Notes: a model not told the origin generated them from the sequence alone. DNA of 64,000 bases from Azadirachta indica (GCA_022749755.1 CM040446.1:1852966-1916965); one strand, 5' to 3'. Numbered from the stretch's first letter, positions 37,470-52,500 are shown. Made by a program: numbers and translations.

Positions 37470-38394
37470 GGTATAAAAACGGTGCGTTTAAATATGAACA
37501 AGAACCGTCCTTTTCCTACCCCGGAAGTTTGACCACCCGGTTTCATCAACTGTTTGGCAGCCACGTGGCAGACATAAATTAATATAATTCCCGTTCAATG
37601 GTAAAAAATTTCTTTTGTATAAACGGATAACCCCACCACTTAATTTTTTTTTTTTTTAAGTACTGGAATTTGTTTTCAATTAATAAAATAAATTGTCCTA
37701 CAAATAAAAATTAAAATGGTTTGTAAAATTGTAACTGCCAATATCAAATTACAGTTAAGTTATAAGTAAGTTTGAGGGTCCGCACTCTAACGACAAGAAT
37801 TTTGTAAGCCGAACTCATTTTTTCTAAAAAAGAAATTAATGTTACTTGCGATGTATTTTTATTTTATATTTCACTTTTAATATTTAACGAATTCTGAATT
37901 TGAGTTTTTTTTTTTTATATAAATTCTAAATGAAAGTAATATAATTTTAAGTTAATAAATTTTACATTTTCTCATTCTAAATTGTGTCTGGTAGTAAATA
38001 AATTGATATTGTAAGTTTAATGATATTGTCGTAATTACAATTCTAATTTAATAAAAATTACATCTGAGTCAAAACATCTAACGGATCATCTTAATATGAT
38101 CTTGACCTTTCTGAAATCAAATTAACTCAAAATATATACAACTCAAAATATAAAAATTAATATTTGTCACTATAAAATATGTTTTTATTGGTCTTGTTAG
38201 TTCATAATATCATGTCTCAAACAAAATATTATTTACATTGAAGAAGGAAAAATATATATATATTATTAAAAAAAACAAAATAAATGATAGAAAATGAAAA
38301 CTTGCACATCATATCACATGATAATCACAACGCACGATGCAAACTAACGGCCCGATTCCACTGTACGCAAATCCGCTGTACCGAAAAGTGCTTC
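37470..38394 (-). promoter_or_regulatory. CPL4 promoter region / RTNLB21 3' flank
   Basis: About 900 bp separate the CPL4 leader from the stop codon of the upstream, co-oriented reticulon gene. It must hold the CPL4 promoter and the reticulon 3' untranslated region. A CCACGTGGC site (about 37561-37569), which contains a G-box core, lies about 120 bp upstream of the proposed CPL4 start region. The rest is AT-rich without evident features. Confidence 0.5.
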
Positions 38395-41300
38395 TCACGA
38401 TAACTTCTTCGGTTTCACCGGCTGCCCTACAGTGGGCCTAAGCCTATTGGGCCTAAGCCTATTGGGCAAAGGACCATCACTATTGAGCCTGTATGCCTCT
38501 TTTTGTGCTCCATTTTGTGGCCCATGCCACGTTTCTTCGCTTCCTCCCGTATCATCTTCCACCCAATCATCTCTCATCACAGACTGCTGATAATATCGGA
38601 GGGCCACAAATAGCATGAACACTGCATGTTTGGTGGCGTCGTCAGTGTACGGTACGAAAACCCCGATAATCATACATTTGTTAATTTAATTGGGGTTATA
38701 ATATTACTATTCGGGTCTTTGAGTTTTCACGTTTTTACAAATGAATACATAGTGTTCCTACGTGTAAGAAATAGGTCCAAATAACTAAATATTATCGTCT
38801 CTTTATAAATTATGATTTGAAAAGTCTAAAGTGTCCTCACCTGCCCAAACGCGAGCGACCATTGAAGATAGATTCCATACGAGGGTAAAAATGGCAACAG
38901 CTACGCCCTTCTTGTGAGAGCACGAATCCCATGCATCGCGGAAGCGTCGAATCCAAAATTTACCTTCATTTAGAGTTAATTGAAAGATTAGCAAACATTA
39001 AATTTAAATTATTTTCTACAAAATCATAATCATGGAAATGCCGATTACACATTTGAAGGGCTAAAAAGGAAACATGAAACTTTTCTTTGCAATTTGGCAA
39101 TGGGTAAGTAAGTTGGGCTGAAGTTCACCAAAGCTTTGTAATGGGCTCTTGTAAGGCCCATGATCCTATTTTACTGTCACATCACAATGATTGTGAGATT
39201 AAAAAACACTGGACACCAAATATTAATGAAAAAAATAAATGAATTTTAGTAAAATTTAGTATTATCAAAATTTCTTAATTGTACTTTTACGACACAAGAG
39301 AAATTCTATAATACCAAAAAAATCCTTGAAAATAATAAAAAATTTTATGTATTTTATAAAAACAAATAAAGACACTTTTTTAGATTAAAAAAAATTTGTG
39401 TAGCGATATTAGCGTTGTACAAAATATAATTTTTTTTTAAACCTATAAATAAATATAATTAAGGTGTAGGGAATAAAGTGAGTTAACCTAGAGATGGAAT
39501 CCAAAGTCAAGAGATAATTGATACGGACACATTTGGACCTTAATCAACGACTAGTTTTATTTATAGTAGGACCCATCAAATCAATAATTAAGGAGCCGTT
39601 ATACCATCTGATCAAATCATAATCACATCAGAATCGAACTGCTGTGTCCTTGTCCTTGATGGACGAGGACCCACTTGCCTTCGAATGAATTTTAAGTATA
39701 ATGTGATTGGTACCCTCTTAACGGTATTATCAGCAACGAACAAAAGACTTTCACCGAGACCCCCTCATTTTTATCCAAATATCAAATCAACGAAAATATA
39801 AAAAAATATTACTAATACTCTTTACTAGCCGTTAGTTAATATAAACGAACTATTAATCTTTTTGCGGCTAGAGATAGCTAAAAGAATACAAAAAGATAGT
39901 CAAACTGTTGATTTTATTTTTTATTTTTTATTTTTATCTTAATTGTAATCATTTTAATTATTAAATCTCAAATTGTTAACTATGTAATTAACGATTACAA
40001 TCGTAAAAAATCTCAAACCCTCGGATTCTCAATAATAGTTACATGTTTGACATTTTGGCAAATTTTAAAGGGTTGTGATGAAATTCTTGGTAAATTTTAA
40101 GAAAGTTTCGATAGTGTAAAATGCATGATAAAAGAACTTACCGTATCCAGCTAACTGCGTGGAGTATGAAGAGAAGACTTTTGGAAGAACGAAAACTCCA
40201 AAAAAGCCTGAGGCAGTGAGCAAAACCAAGCAAGCAGTCAGTAAAAATGAAAAATGAAAAATGAAAAAGCACTTTCAGAGAATTTAACAGCGCTGCTCTG
40301 CCCAACCCTGGTTTCTCTCTGCTGGGTTGGTAAAAATTCTGTGTAAAGTAAAACAGTGAAATTGGAAAACACAAAGAAAAATGTTAAAATAAACTACGAG
40401 ACTTACCAAATTTGGCCATTTTCCAGATGGTTATGGAGCTGCCACACCTGGCCAAAACAAACAACAGAACTGCCAACTACAATTTTCACAGTTCATTAAT
40501 TTTTGTTGTTTTCCCGAGGCAAGAGAACAAAATTAAATAAACAGAAAAAAACAAAAAGGGAATTCACCTTCATTGTAGTTGCAGGATCACCAGAGAAAAG
40601 TGCTTTTAGTTTTAACAGGAATTCATTCAAGTATGGAAGCATCAATTTTAGTAACCAAATTGCTTCTTCTTCTCCAAGAACATAACTTGAATTATCTACG
40701 TCTATAACTCCCCTGTAAATAAAAATTAATTAAAATAAATAGCAAATATTTCATTATATTTTATTTATTTTTATCTTTGTTTTTGAGAATTTGGATTTAC
40801 CTGCAAATAATGGCTCTGTACAGAAAGATGGCAGCAAGATAAACCAAACCCAGATAGGAAATCACAGAAATAAAGCTGTGGAAAAAAATAAATGGAAACA
40901 GCACTCAGTCCTTTGCTCTGTTTTGAAACAGAGGAAGTGAATTGAGGATTGAAGTAGAAAACGGAATGAAGTTGCTTCAGGAAGTAAAGATTTTTGTTAC
41001 CTGATATTGAGATCTGTAGTGTAAGAGGACGAGATTATAATAAATGTTCCAATCCCAAAAACAAATGCCGATTTTGATACATCTCTCCACATTACTAAAT
41101 CCACTGAAAATTAACAGACACAGGATGAAATTAATGCTGAATTTCAATGAAAAATGCTAAAAAAATGACGCAATTAATATATCCAGAAGAGGAAAATCTC
41201 ACCTAAATTCTGTAACTTGTTGTGGGTTTCTGGGAAGCTCTGGAAATCATCTGAAGCAGAACCTGGAAGAAAGTGAAAAGCAATTACAAGGAATCATTGA

Positions 41301-42485
41301 ACATTAAATTGCAGCATAAAATGTACTGTTGGAAATTTACTTACTTGTGGTTGGTTTTGAGAAATTTGAGTAAATTGTAGCTCTTTTAACGACTGGTGGA
41401 GATTGCTTGTTGATAGTAGAGGCAATTGGAGGCGATTTATCATGAAATTGATTGAATTTCTTCACTTCATTGACAACAGTTTTCTCAGGACTCCGTTTCT
41501 GTTTCTGCTCTGCCACATTGATTTTGATTTCCTTCTTTTCAACTTCCTCAACTTCTTCAAATTCCTCCTCTTCTTCCTCTTCCTCTTCCTCTTCCTCTTC
41601 CTCCTCCTCTTCACCAAACTCTTCATCAGCAACAGTGTCTTCATTATTTGGTAAAACCTCTTGTGGTTCGGTAACATCAGTAGGAATCACTTTCTCTTCG
41701 CACACATCAAACTCTTTACAATTTTCTTCTAATCCAATCACCTCATTCTCAACTGGCAATTTCTCATTTCCTTCATTAGATTCATCATGATCATCATTCC
41801 CCTTACCCAAATCTTTATTTGACTCAGACTTTACCTTTCTCAATTGAACTGCAGTTTCTAATGCAGAATTCTTCTTCTCAATCTCATTTTCCTTTTGATC
41901 CACAGACTTCACAGATTCAGATTTTGACTTCCTCAAAACTGGTTGATTATTCTTCTCAGCTCCCTCGCCAGAATGAACAACGACCATTTCTTTATTAGTA
42001 CAAGAGTCAACAACAGAAGAAGCTTTCACAATCTCAGATCTCGTCTTCCTTGTCCGAATTGGGCTCCTCTCTTTACCCTCTTCAGATCTTCCTTTCTTAT
42101 TCAAACCTGGAGTTTTCTTCATACCTGCATCAACAGAAGCACTCAAATCTTTTCCTGCTGCTGTAATCTGAAGAATTGGTCCACCAAGGCTCTCAGATTT
42201 CCATGTCTTTCTTTTCCCTCTAACTCCAACCAAATTCCCAGATTGCCCTCTCTTGACAATTCTTCTGCTATCACCATTGTTAGTATTATTCTTATTATTA
42301 TTATTATTATTATTATGATGATGATTTTCTTCGAGCTCGCTGCTTTCTTCTCCAAGCTTGCTGCTTTCTTCTCCATTGTAAACTTTAAACCCACCTCTCA
42401 CCTCATCACTCTTCATTCTGCTCTCCCACACTGAACCAGCTAAAACACTGTTCTTAACTCCACTTCTTCTCCTTCCAACCTCCAT
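38395..42485 (-). CDS. RTNLB21: Reticulon-like protein, RTNLB21 type
   Basis: Exons are 41345-42485, 41203-41262, 41001-41103, 40801-40875, 40568-40712, 40407-40476, 40142-40207, 38841-38963 and 38395-38621. All junctions are GT-AG and in phase, giving 669 residues with no lesion. The start is MEVGRRRSGVKNSVLAGSVW. A long, charged, disordered N-terminal part (about 1-400) contains a His/Asn run and a poly-Glu run. The reticulon homology domain follows, with a first hydrophobic pair (SAFVFGIGTFIII; FISVISYLGLVYLAAIFLYRAII), a loop with VLGEEEAIWLLKLMLP, and a second pair (LAVLLFVLARCGSSITIWKM; GFFGVFVLPKVFSSY). The tail continues with FRDAWDSCSHKK and VFMLFVALRYYQQ. Reticulons bend and stabilise endoplasmic reticulum tubules. 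The long N-terminus and extended tail are what I recall for RTNLB21. The intron before the penultimate exon is 1178 bp. Confidence 0.93.
41563..41616. repeat. GAA/GAG run encoding poly-glutamate in RTNLB21
   Basis: A CTTCCT-type repeat on the plus strand encodes an almost pure stretch of about 18 glutamates in the disordered part of the reticulon-like protein. Length variation here would keep the frame only in multiples of three. Confidence 0.85.
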
Positions 42486-42639
42486 TTTATATCAAAAGGT
42501 ACACCAACTAATCTGAAAAAATTAAAAAAGAAAAAGAAAAAAGAGCTTTTTTCTGTTTCTTTCTTTCTATCTATCTGTAGTGATGAGCAATGAGTAGCGC
42601 TGGGACAGACAAAGATGTTATCATTAGACAAGAGGCTTA

Positions 42640-45600
42640 AAGCTCAAGGAAATTGGAGGTTGGTAAGGGGGAAAAAGAAAAAGACAGAACAAATCGAGAT
42701 ATGGCTTTCCCCTCATGAAGCAACAGTAATAGTGAGTGAAAGAGAAAAGATTGTATTGTAAGAGAAATCCTTTGGATTTACACTTTTACTTTATGTGTGA
42801 AAAGTTGATGTATGAGATTCGTGGTGGGGTTAAATGATTAGGGTATGTTAAGGATTATCTTCTCTTTTTCTTTTTTATTCTGTTTTTTTACCCTTTTTTG
42901 CATATAAGAGAAGAGAACAGAAGAGAAGGAGAAGATCTGAGACTGCAGTGGGAGTGCACAATTTTCAAGGTGTAGACAATAAATAAAGTCATCATTCTCA
43001 TCTGATGCAAATACAACGACACTGCTTAAATGAGATGCTGGGTTCTTTCTTTTCCTGGTTTTCCATTTAATAATGAGAAAAACCTTTTTTGTAGTAAACC
43101 ATATGAGATTTTAGGGTTAATTTTGAATTTTTTGAGTAATGTATAATGAGTAACTGGCATCGAATAAGTTTGTAGATTATAGACATTTTTGTTCTTATGT
43201 ATTTTTAAATAAATCTAAAATGTAAAACCCCGTTTAAAGTTTTATGAAAAATAAATTTTGGCAACTTTAGTGTAAAGGATGATTTCGTTTTTTTGAGGAC
43301 TTTGGATGAATGTAGTTGATTTAATTATTAAAATTTATGATATATAAAAAATTTGAGATTTGAATTTAACTAACATTAGACTTTGTAAGAATTAATTTTA
43401 ATAATAAATAAATTAATTTTGACATGAGAAAACGTGGCTGCATGTATAGCTCAATTCACTAACTTAGAATTGGCCACAAAAAAAATATATATATATATAT
43501 ATTTTTAAACAAAATGAAAATTTATGTAAAAAAATAAAGTACAAATTAAAGTCAAATGTAAGTACGAAATATCAAAGATGAAATATAAAAGTATCACATA
43601 AAGTTTATGATAAGATTTTAAAAAGAAAACAATTAAAGAAATGAAATGACACTCTCCACTATAATAGTATTAAAAATAAAATGGCAAATTGTAATATTCT
43701 TCTATATTTTCTTAATTAAATTAATATTAATAATATCATGAATAATATAAAAATAAAAAAAACAATTTTTGTTTATTTTTAGTTTTTAAATACAGAATTG
43801 TACAATAATAATAGTAGTAGTACAATTACAGTGTTAAAATATTTTTGGGGGTGTGGTGTGGGGCCAAAACCCACCACTGTTCTCTTTTTATTGCCTTTAG
43901 TGCATGTGACGCCAAACCACATGTTCCATTTGCCGACAAAACTTGAAGTTTCTACTCCTTTATTAGTTTTAATCTCACCGACACAACTTTCATACATATT
44001 ATTTCGTTTATGTGTAGTAAAATATAATTAATTATATTCGTAACAGATTATGAGAAGCGCAGCAGTTTGCACTGTTTTATTTTTCTTTATGTTCCATTTG
44101 CCGACAAAACTATTTCTACTCCTTTATTAGTTTTACTCAATAATTGTATCAATATAATAAGGATGAAAAAAGTAATATATATATATATATAATTAATATA
44201 TATATTAAATATAATTTTAACCCTTAAATATGTTGATATTTAATAATTTATAATTAATATAAAATTTTATGTAAAATAAAAAAAAATTATTAATCCTATA
44301 TATATTAGATATATATATGTTTATTTATGAAACAAATCAATCAAAATAAAATTCAACAATGCAGAGCATAAGTTTTGACTAATGCATCAGATGATTTTAA
44401 AATTAACCAAATCTATGTTTGATTGAAAATCACTTAGATCCACGGAAGAAGACACTGAAATCTATTATCCGAATTTCAGAAAAAAAAGAGTCGTTTATTT
44501 CTTTATTTGTTTTTGGGATTTACATGAAAATTGGGATTATAAAAGGGGAATCAAAATAGCCAGCGGTTCATATAATGATATGAGAAGATTTATTTATATA
44601 ACAATTAAGGCCCCATGTTTTGTTCCGTTGAAGGCACGTGACTTTGCGTAACACACGAGACAGACACTATTGAAATGAAATCTACCAAATGCCAACCTCA
44701 CCTCACATTGCGAAAGGAAAACAATAGCATCCAATGAGACCCTTTTCAATATTTAACAATGAGGATATGAAAGGAGATAACGTACAAATCAAAATAAAAA
44801 TAAAAAGAGAACAGTAGTTTTCTAACCAAATCGTGTCACATCAATTATGTATACATAGGTAGTTTCCATGTTATTACTTAACCCACATTGACATCTTGTG
44901 TAAGCAAATGTTCAATTATTATAATTTTCTTTACTTACTCTCTGACTATCAATGGTTAAAAAACCTAAACACAGATCCATACAAGCTAAAAAATAACAAT
45001 TTTATGGCTTGCGGGTAGATAGAAATTGGTAGACAATAATTAACATAGTGGTCAACTGCCCCGATCTCATCGATATTACAAGAAATGGATTAGGTTCCAT
45101 AATCCCATTTGACAAATGAGCCTAAATTTCATCAAATATCACGAGGGGATTGGGTTAACTTCCAAAATGGCACGGGATTAGTTGGAATCTGAGTTCATAC
45201 ACAATCTCTAATGCCTACACATCAAGCATCATGCATATTATTGGAAAAACGTGGGATTCTATAATAATACCGGCCAATATCAATACCACACGTGTCTATT
45301 AAATATGTTAATATGGTGATACTTGGGACCTTGTTATGCAACGTTACAATAACAATATAAAACTTGTAATCTCTAATATAAAAGTAAAAAGTCTTTAACA
45401 CAAGACTTGAAACGGCTAGCACAAAAATTAGGGTGGTATTTAGCACTTCGTTATGTTACATCCAATGTAGAGTTACAGCCACAATATAAAACTTGAAACA
45501 GCTTAAACAAGTTTTGAACTCTAAACGAAAATTATAATACAAGACATGAAATCTTGCATGTATAGTAATGAATTCCTAATATTTAATATTACAAAATATA

Positions 45601-46580
45601 ATTTATCTTATAATTTTATATTACCCTTTTTATGTCTAATTGACATCAGAATTCATTAAACATACCTAACATGCAAGATGTCAATACATTATGATGAAAC
45701 TAACTACCAGTAATAAGAAGACAGATGGGAAATCTTATACCTATAATAAGGAGATAAGAGTTCTGCAAGTTCCAAGGACAAGTAGATGCTAAAGAATTGG
45801 GTGAATCTGAAGGTAGAAGATACACCATACTGCATTAAGTGGCAGTAAAGCTGAATGCAGCTGCTAAAATGCAATCTTATGCTTTCTTAAGTATGCCTAC
45901 AATAAAAAAGGATGAGCTTGACTAGCAATCTGAAGGAAACGGTGTAGTTAAAGTGATGGCTAATCACTGACTTTAAAGTAATTCAGATGCCAAGCAAGCA
46001 ATAACTAATCTTAAAAATGAAAAAGACAGTACAAGGAGAAGAAGAAGAAGAATATATTATCAAACAAGGATCATAAAAATTATGAAAGGGAAATTGACAC
46101 AGAGTCAATGAAGAGATGTGAGAAAAAAATTGGAGGGGGAAAAAATTCACTATCAACCAAATCCTTACTTACACTATGAATTCTGTCAGTGGATAATTTA
46201 CATGTTGCCTATCAAAGAACAGGATTGTGCTGACTCCTCCATCTCTGATCCAATCAAAAAGGTAAATCACATTAATAATCATGTCGAGAGTGAAGAAACT
46301 AAGATGCAGTATTAAAGCTCAATTTGAGAATAGCAAGCTCATTAAACAGAAACAGAGAATAAGCTAAGAAAGGCTCACCTAACAAGAGGACATGTTCAAT
46401 CAACGTGTCTGCAGAAAATTATGAGTGTCTTATATTTACATTTCAGATTTAATCTTATCTTCCAAATATACAATCTCATCCAACATCCACGAGATCCTTC
46501 CATCACTTGTATCAGACTACTCTGCTGTGCCGAATTACATGTTATTTTCTTCTTTTGAAAAATTAGCAAGCTTGTGTTGA
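42640..46580. other. AT-rich intergenic region (RTNLB21 promoter side / FH13 3' side)
   Basis: No gene is supported. The right part should contain the 3' untranslated region of the formin, and the left part the promoter of the reticulon gene. A tRNA A-box-like TATAGCTCAATTCACTAA occurs near 43446. Two related blocks containing ACAATATAAAACTTG lie near 45350 and 45481. Otherwise only AT-rich sequence and short AT runs are seen. Confidence 0.55.
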
Positions 46581-46588
46581 AGATGAAA

Positions 46589-49500
46589 TCAGTTGACATT
46601 GCCACTCTGTATTGGAGTATGTAACAAGCGTTCGGACTCCTTGTGTGAAGCATTCATCTTTGACTTCTCACTTTGTGCCATTTTCTTCTTTTCCAGCTCA
46701 AGTTGTTTGCTGTTTTCGTTGTGGGCTTTGTTGAACATCCTCACAAAGTTGAGCAGAGTCGAAATCACTGCAGCAGTTATTTACAAGAGTAATAAAATAA
46801 CTGTCAACTATTCCAAGAACTGTACATGGTCAGAAAGTGAATTTATACAACATACCTTGCTCAAATGGACAGCGAGATGGATCTTCCCCAAAATAAAGAA
46901 TCAATGCATCCACATTTCTACCCTATAATACATCAAGGTCTGGGTAAAGGAGAGTCTCTTGTGGCATAGCATATATTATAAGAAAACGAATGCTCCCTTT
47001 CATGCTAAAAGGTTTCGTGACTTACCACCACAGAATATAGTGAAGCCAAAGTCCTCACTTCGCCCTCGGCAAAACGAAGGAACTCTTTCAAAGTCTAAGC
47101 AACAAAAAGAGATACAAGTTATATAAAAATGAAACAAGAAAAATAATATAGGGTAAAAAGCAGTAAAAAGAAGTAAAAAGAGAAAGCAAGAGACATCAAA
47201 AGATATGTACATGAAAAAGCATGACAACTGATCCAATCAAGTTTAGTCCCATGTTTGGTCCTATACTCATCCAACTTCTTGTACTTATTAAACAATGCTC
47301 TGATATGATAGGATTCAGCAGCACAGGCACAGATATGAGCAAGCAACATACGTATATGAAGAAAAACTAAAAGAACTTTAAGAAGATATGAACATAGGCC
47401 ATTATAAAAAAGCGAAGTACTAATTTATCATGACTCAGCAATTCATACTCCAGAGCACCAGTGTTCACAATTTCTCACATAGTAGTTTGTCAGTACGAAT
47501 TGAATAGAGCAACATGTTCCTTAAAACCAATTAAGAATATAGAATCTCAAATCCAGGGACATTATTAATGCATGAGCAGTAATTCTCTTGAAAACTAGTA
47601 AAGCAGCGCTTTCAGTAAAAACCATTTATGGGTAGCTATAAGCAATACTGCCAAATGCAAGAAAAATGTAAGCTAACAATCTTTAAATACCTTACGAAAT
47701 TTTTCTGATATAGGACCATCATTTTCAGCCATGGACAATTCCTGGACAATTTTTTCCAATCCTTTGCTTAAGGCTTGCATTTCCTCTGCCAAAAATTTCA
47801 ATTGTATCTGATGGGAATCACTACTCAGTCAGAATACCAGCCATTATCATAATGATTCCCACTAAACAGAATAAGATTACCTTTGATGCAGGTTCCAAAC
47901 TGGCAAGGTCTTTTGAAAAATCTAGGAGTTCTGGTAATTTATCAACAAGCACCTGCAGGTATCGAAAAGAATTAAGCAACTAGTAACGTACATAGACAAT
48001 TGCCGCACATGTACATCCAAATGCAGATATAAACAGTCACAAAAAACCATATGCTCATATTCCAATAGAATTTCTAAAGTCAATGGCATTGATAGAAATG
48101 TCCACAAGGATCAGCCGCTTTTTGTACCTTACAAAGATAGTGCATGAGGGTCATCTTGTTGTTTCGAGCACGTGTATCAGTAAGTTTAAGAAGGCTATCC
48201 AACCGAAATCCAATTGCAGAGCCTGAGGCCATGAAGGGAAAAAACAAGGTTATCAAAGGTTAACATGCATATGGTGAAGCCAAAGCAAACACAGCATACA
48301 ATTTGAGTTTGCTCAGGTAGGGATATCATATTATAAGTGGGAAATGAAAGTACAAAAGACTTATTTCCAATTAATGTCTATTTTATCTGCACGACATAAA
48401 ATGCATTGTAAGATGAAATCTTGTGTTAATATTGACAGCATATTGCAGCTTCAAACACAAATAGCCGGTAGAGAAAGGTAAACTCCAAAAGAAGGTAGCT
48501 TACGGTTCAAAACAAGGCACACTTCATCAAAAACATAATGGATACAAATAAATGAAACTTCAACCAAGAAGGCAGTAAAGGTGAAGAACTAAATGAAAGG
48601 AAATCCAACAACTGGTCTCTATCTTCGCTTGTTTTATTATTTTTCAACATTGTAAAAGCAATTTGTATTTTTAAAATATTACATGATAACATCCTTTTTA
48701 ACTTATCTCAGAATAAATGCAATGTGAAAACAAGACACTCAGAATAAAAGTTCACTAAAATATGATTGATGTCTGGAAGAAACAATTATTCACAATTAGC
48801 TTAAGGGCTGTAACCATAATTCAGTCTAAACTCATTGCCTAATGGAATTTCACAATAGATCTAGCACTACTTGATATAGTGACTACAAAAGATATTAATA
48901 ACTTGCGCTTAAAGAACATATGATAATGTACTTTCCCATCAGACAGTAATCAAACATTGAACTTACCCCTAGCAGTTCCCTGGTTTAGGGCATTTCCCAA
49001 TGAAAGAATTGTCTGCATTATTCTCCGCAATTTGGCGGAATTCCTGACCTGATAGGAATATCAGTAGTGAGATTAACATGTAACAGTCATGTAGCATTTT
49101 GACCAAATCTACAAACAAAATGAGAGTAAAGGAATAAATCTTGCCTGTTCTGCTGCAGAGTTCACAACATTCAAGCTATTTCTAAGGTCAGAAACCTAAA
49201 TATCAAATCAGGAAGGCCAGATTAGTGACTGACATTAACTCAGGATGCTTAGAAAGAGGGTAGATGAATGCTTGATTTAACCTGAGAACGGAACTGCATC
49301 TTAAATGAGAAAACTCTGAGCTTCGATTCTACTCGTGGAACTTTCATTAACTCCATGAAGAACTGTCAATAAATTTGAAAAAAAGAAATGTCAAAAAGAT
49401 CCAGAAAGCAGACTTAATTTTCAAGCGATCGAATACATTTCTAAGACCAGACTTTTCTCCACATGAAGCAGTTGTAGCAGTGAACTAAGTAGGTGTTTAT

Positions 49501-52500
49501 ATACTTTGTCCTTAAACAAGAGCACAAAAAAGTGCCGCAGAATGAAATTCATTAAATCTGCAAAAGGAAAACTACAGACATCCTTTGAAAACACGCTCAT
49601 TGTAGTGTAATAAAAAATAAAATATCTTGCAGTGTGGACAGCAGAAAACATTCTGTAGAAGTCATAGAAGTTGAGTTGAATCAAACAATGATTATTAATT
49701 TTGTTGCAGGCATGATAGGGGACTGATTATTACGCTTTAACATCTACGTACACAATGGGTAACAACGCCAGTTAAGCAGATGAAGATGGTTTTGAAAAGC
49801 ATTGTATGAAGGAAAAAAAAAAAACGCACACACATAGCCAAAAAAGTAAAAAGAAAAACCAATATAACGTTCATCTTCCTTTGCCCTCTCAATGCTACCT
49901 TTACAACTTTGCGTATTAATATTCAGCAAGCTTTTATTTCTTATTTTTTTATTTCTCCATGTCAAGAGAGCCAAATCCTATAAAAAGGGATTCATTTATC
50001 CATTAAATATCCAAGGTAAAAGGTGTTACCATGAGATTACAAATATCATCTAACACGTCACAAAAGAAATGTATTGAAGTTTGGAGGAAAATTTGTGAAT
50101 GTTAATTGGTTCAATTTTTAAGAACTCTTGAAGTGGGGGTGCAGTGGGGGTTAACAAGAGGTTTGGGTACAAATCCTGCTCACATCAAGGATAAGTCAGT
50201 GTACACTTGAATGAATAATATTTAAATTCTTTTCTTAGAAAAAGGACAAACCAAAACAAGGGAAGAGCAAGAAGGCCTAGAAGGCCAAAAGGTCATTTTA
50301 AATGTAAAGGCAAAGCAATACACATCCATTTAAACAGTAATCAACCCACAAAATAGAACCTAACAGCATTATCCAATGAAAAGGTAACGTTTTGCGGATT
50401 GATGTTTCTAGCTAACAAATAAAACATCCAGGAGTTGAACAAAGCACCAACAGAATTGACAACATAGAAGTCCAGATATTACAATGCACAAAAGAATTGA
50501 ACTATTATTGGATTGATAATTTCAAATCAGCATTAGTGTTGGTTATGCATTTGCTTGCAATTTAATACCCTAATGCAACTTACAGATTAGGGACATTTAT
50601 CCCAAAAAAATGAAGAATCCTTTAGTAAGAGAAGAAATAATAGAGTAGAAATAATATCCTACAGACCTGTTCACATTTTCCCAACTTTTCCTTGTCTCCA
50701 GTGTAAACCCTAAACAAAGAATTCACAAGGCAATTGCAAGTCAAAAATCAGGAGACATGCCTTGAGGTATGTACACTTTTCAGGGAAAAGGGAAAGAAAA
50801 AAAAGGACATGAATTAATAAAAGAACAGTATTGGATTTAACATTACACTTAATCCAATAATGATTCATTTTACCTTTAGCTGTTCCATCTCCTCCTTTGT
50901 TGGACAAAACTTTATAAGATTTTCAACCTGATCAGCATCTAATGCTGATTCTTCCAGATCAAGCACGGAATTCTGTCAGTTTTCAAAAGATAGCATAAGG
51001 ATAATAAATCAGGGGATATTTTCTTATGATGTGGTTTACACTTTATAAACCTTTTAAATATGTGGTTCTGTCAGATCATTGAGAGATTGTTTTTGAAAAA
51101 TGGAAGGTCATTCCAGTGTCACCCAGAAAATTTATTGCCATAGCACACTAAAAAAAGGAATACACTTCATCATTGCCAAGTGATTGTATGCAAGAAATTT
51201 ATTTTTCATATCCAATTCAGTTGACCTATATATGCTAACAAGTAAAATGAAAAAGAGAGCTGTGTGGAAAAGAGTAAAAACAGAATGTACAGAAAAGAGT
51301 AAGAGGGCGAATAAAGGAACAAGCAGATCATTAAACTAATATTGAAACACAAATAGCCATCCACAGATATAGCCTAGATAAGTTAAAACAAGGATATGGC
51401 TATCCAGTAGCTGAACCACATGGTATGGAATAAGGATTTTTTATGTCAGGTTATAAATTTATTGAAGTTCACAACATAACAAACTTTCTAATTATATTCC
51501 TAAAGGTACACATGGTCACAAGCAATAAGCAGCATGATTCATCTTACCATTAAGTCAGGCAATGGAACTTTGACCTTTGAAAGCATGATTTCACAATTAT
51601 ATGCTCGCCTGTGTTCAATCTGCAAAAAGTTAATAACATTAGAGAAAAAGAAAAGTTGATACAAGTACATGTTCATGAGACCCATATCATCACCAGAAAT
51701 GGCATATAATAGGAACTGATAAGGTACCATCTCAATTAATGTCCTAGGATCTAATGACCAGACAATTAGCGTCTGCATTACATGAAGTACAATAAAAGCC
51801 TCAGTCCATTATTCAGGTTTCAAACTTCTAATACACAGTATCCTATGTTGATAATGATAGGTTCTCAAGATGATTCATGTTTGCTTTGCAGACTACAATT
51901 TTGACATTCATCCTCCATTGCCAAGGTAGATGACCAATGACCGGCTGCAGATGATACATATGCAAACAATAGCAATTTGATATAGCTGGACCTTAGCATT
52001 ATAATAGCACTATATTGGTGAAATAGGAAACTCTCTGATGGTCTGTGTTATAAGCCACTTTGCTGTGAAAAGCTATTATATTTACTTCTAGGTGTTAAAC
52101 TACATATTGAACAGCAGGAATAACAAAACAGTCAAAATAATCTAGTTAATCATATAGTATTATATCACTTCAAAGTTAAAAATTTAAAAGTGAAGCGATT
52201 GATTATAAAACGAATAGATTGATCAATACGATGCTAGGATGCATTAAGACAGTACCAGATCATTCTAACAGGGATAAGTTAACATCTACATAAGACAATA
52301 TGAAAATCCTATCAGTCAAGATTTTATTATCATTACAAACCATGGGCCATTTGGTTTAAAGATAATTTCATTATTCTGGCCATGAAACCCATAAAAGGAA
52401 GTAGAAAGGAGAAGTCATAAATCAAAGATTCATTGAAAAAGATAATGACCCAGAATGTCTTAGAAGATTGTTTCCCAAAAATATCTATACAACATTACGT

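Noticed and set aside
41452..41790. Serine-rich open frame on the plus strand
   Set aside because: It is the antisense of the poly-glutamate part of the reticulon-like gene.
50130..50215. tRNA-like GGGTACAAATCC in an FH13 intron
   Set aside because: It resembles a B box weakly, but no A box or SINE structure precedes it.
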